DNA of 64,000 nucleotides from Sphaerotilus natans (GTDB lineage Bacteria > Pseudomonadota > Gammaproteobacteria > Burkholderiales > Burkholderiaceae_C). The stretch is taken from positions 251,950 to 315,949 of the forward strand of contig NZ_FTMZ01000003.1 of assembly GCF_900156335.1 (NCBI RefSeq), in the 5' to 3' direction. A program made the position numbers and the translations under genes. The notes under the pieces were generated by a model, which saw only the letters and a program-made list of their open reading frames with translations, ran no database searches and was not told where the DNA came from. Below are positions 61,960 through 64,000 of this stretch, in pieces; position 1 is the first letter of the stretch, and every line of letters begins with the position of its first letter.

Positions 61960-62931
61960 TCAGAGATCCTGATCCAGCGCCCGCGCCACGCCCAGCAGCG
62001 CCGGCGACACGCTGGCGTCGATGACGAAGACTGGCATCTGCGCCAGATAGGCCTGGAAGCGGCCCTTGGCCTCGAAGCGGGCGCGGAAGGGCGAGCGATC
62101 GAAGAATTCGCCCAGGCGCGGCACGATGCCGCCGCCGATGTAGACGCCGCCCAGCGCGCCCAGCGTCAGCGCCAGATTGCCCGCGACGCTGCCCAGCAGC
62201 GCGCAGAAGCGCGTGGCGGCCTCGACGCTGCGGGCGCACTCGCCCGAGAGCGCGCGACGGCTGACGTCGGCCGGGGTGGAGGCGGTCGCGGCCACGCCGT
62301 CGAGCTGGCAGACGGCCTCGTACAGCGCCACCAGACCGGCGCCGCAGATCGCGCGCTCGGCCGAGGCGTGGCCGTAGCGCTGGCGCAGCACCGCGATGAT
62401 CGCCTCCTCGCGCGCGTCGCCGGCCGCCAGCGTCACATGGCCGCCTTCGCCGGCCAGCGCGACCCACTGGTCGCCCGCCGGCAGCAGGCCCGACACGCCC
62501 AGGCCGGTGCCCGGGCCGATCAGCGCGATCGGCGCCTGCGGGCGGGCGCTGCCGCCGCCGACCTGGCGCAGCTCGTGCGGCTGCAGCGAAGGCAGCGCCA
62601 GCGCCAGCGCGGTGAAGTCGTTGATCACCACCAGCCGTTGCAGGCCCAGATCGGCCTGCAGCCCGGAGATCGAGAAGCCCCAGTGGTGGTTGGTCATGCG
62701 GATCTCGTCGCCGGTGACCGGATTGGCGATGCCCATCGCCATCGAGCCGGGCTGGCCCAGGCCGGTGCCGGCGAGATAGGCGCGCACCGCGTCGGCCAGC
62801 GTCGCGTGCTCGGCGCAGGGCAGGGTGCGGATCTGGTCGATCGCGGCGCCGTCATGCGCGATCCAGCCGAAGCGGGCATTGGTGCCGCCGATGTCGGCCA
62901 CGAGGCGGGGGTAGGGCGAACGGGAGCTCAT
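61960..62931 (-). CDS. glk: Glucokinase
   Basis: Glk phosphorylates glucose with ATP. The 323-residue product has the ATP-binding ADIGGTNARFG (12-22), the catalytic Asp in VINDFTALALA (about 103) and the GPGTGLGV and GEGGHV motifs of the Glk group (E. coli type, about 320 residues) and lacks the ROK zinc cysteines. It is preceded upstream by the gene for a sugar ABC transporter ATPase on the same strand (119 bp apart), which suggests glucose uptake by ABC transport, without a PTS. Confidence 0.95.
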   Translation of the reverse strand: MSSRSPYPRLVADIGGTNARFGWIAHDGAAIDQIRTLPCAEHATLADAVRAYLAGTGLGQPGSMAMGIANPVTGDEIRMTNHHWGFSISGLQADLGLQRLVVINDFTALALALPSLQPHELRQVGGGSARPQAPIALIGPGTGLGVSGLLPAGDQWVALAGEGGHVTLAAGDAREEAIIAVLRQRYGHASAERAICGAGLVALYEAVCQLDGVAATASTPADVSRRALSGECARSVEAATRFCALLGSVAGNLALTLGALGGVYIGGGIVPRLGEFFDRSPFRARFEAKGRFQAYLAQMPVFVIDASVSPALLGVARALDQDL

Positions 62932-63050
62932 CTGCGGGGACGTCAGTCGGGGAGGAAGGGCAGGGAAGAACAGGCGCCGGCCGGAAACGGCTGCGGCGCG
63001 CCATCCTAGCGCGCCGCAGGTTTCGTGCCCAGAACAAGCCGGGCGGGGCT

Positions 63051-64000
<950 letters not shown>

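Overview
This window is a piece of a high-GC bacterial chromosome. It most likely comes from a Burkholderiales betaproteobacterium of the Rubrivivax/Leptothrix/Sphaerotilus type. The genus is inference; the evidence is the gene content: an intracellular PHB depolymerase (phaZ), a PEP-CTERM protein, a dapC-dapD-pilU-dapE-prmB block, smc-zipA-ligA, map-glnD, and DUF2242, DUF1615 and DUF3047 proteins. Coding density is high and nearly all of it is core chromosome. No rRNA, IS element, prophage or CRISPR array was seen.

Layout. 1-4.4 kb: minus-strand hydrogenase genes, namely the small subunit of a membrane-bound uptake [NiFe] hydrogenase with the six-cysteine proximal-cluster pattern of oxygen-tolerant enzymes, the H2-signalling kinase HupT/HoxJ, and the H2-sensing large subunit HupV/HoxC. 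The partner small subunit HupU/HoxB is not at its usual place. 4.5-7.1 kb: small unknown proteins, a DUF2242 lipoprotein, a PEP-CTERM protein with a GH16-like fold whose catalytic acids appear to be lost, and tRNA-Ala(CGC). 7.1-13.1 kb: stand-alone rnfB, phaZ with PhaR-like dyads on its promoter, ppa, an SbmA/YddA-type ABC transporter and a DUF3047 protein. 13-24 kb: a DUF1615 lipoprotein, a FemAB/GNAT-like acyltransferase translationally coupled to an AAA-ATPase/PD-(D/E)XK protein, glutamine-dependent nadE, a large zinc metalloprotease lipoprotein and an unusual chemoreceptor. 24-33.6 kb: an operon of rarD, a membrane-tethered TAXI receptor and aminopeptidase P with a small downstream gene; then a DegP/Q-type protease and map-glnD. 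33.6-43 kb: an FAD oxidoreductase (lhgO-like), purL, an orphan TetR regulator, a pseudouridine synthase with a long Arg-rich extension, uppP and trmB. 43-52.7 kb: dacB, tRNA-Gly(CCC), a PCu(A)C copper chaperone, a second chemoreceptor, and the operon dapC-dapD-pilU-dapE-prmB. 52.8-64 kb: smc-zipA-ligA, a pair of exported proteins of unknown function with EF-hand-like loops, glucokinase, and the start-truncated ATPase of a sugar ABC transporter.

How genes work together. The dap genes supply diaminopimelate for peptidoglycan and lysine; uppP and dacB also act in wall synthesis. smc, zipA and ligA serve chromosome segregation, division and replication. glk next to a MalK/UgpC-type ATPase suggests sugar uptake coupled to phosphorylation. 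The strongest leads for new biology are the dyad-dense leader of the catalytically altered PEP-CTERM protein, the HupV-HupT pair without HupU, the terminator-plus-leader-ORF arrangement in front of uppP, the chemoreceptor with a changed signalling tip, and the two-gene exported cassette at 60-61.9 kb. All positions were read by eye; no homology search was run.
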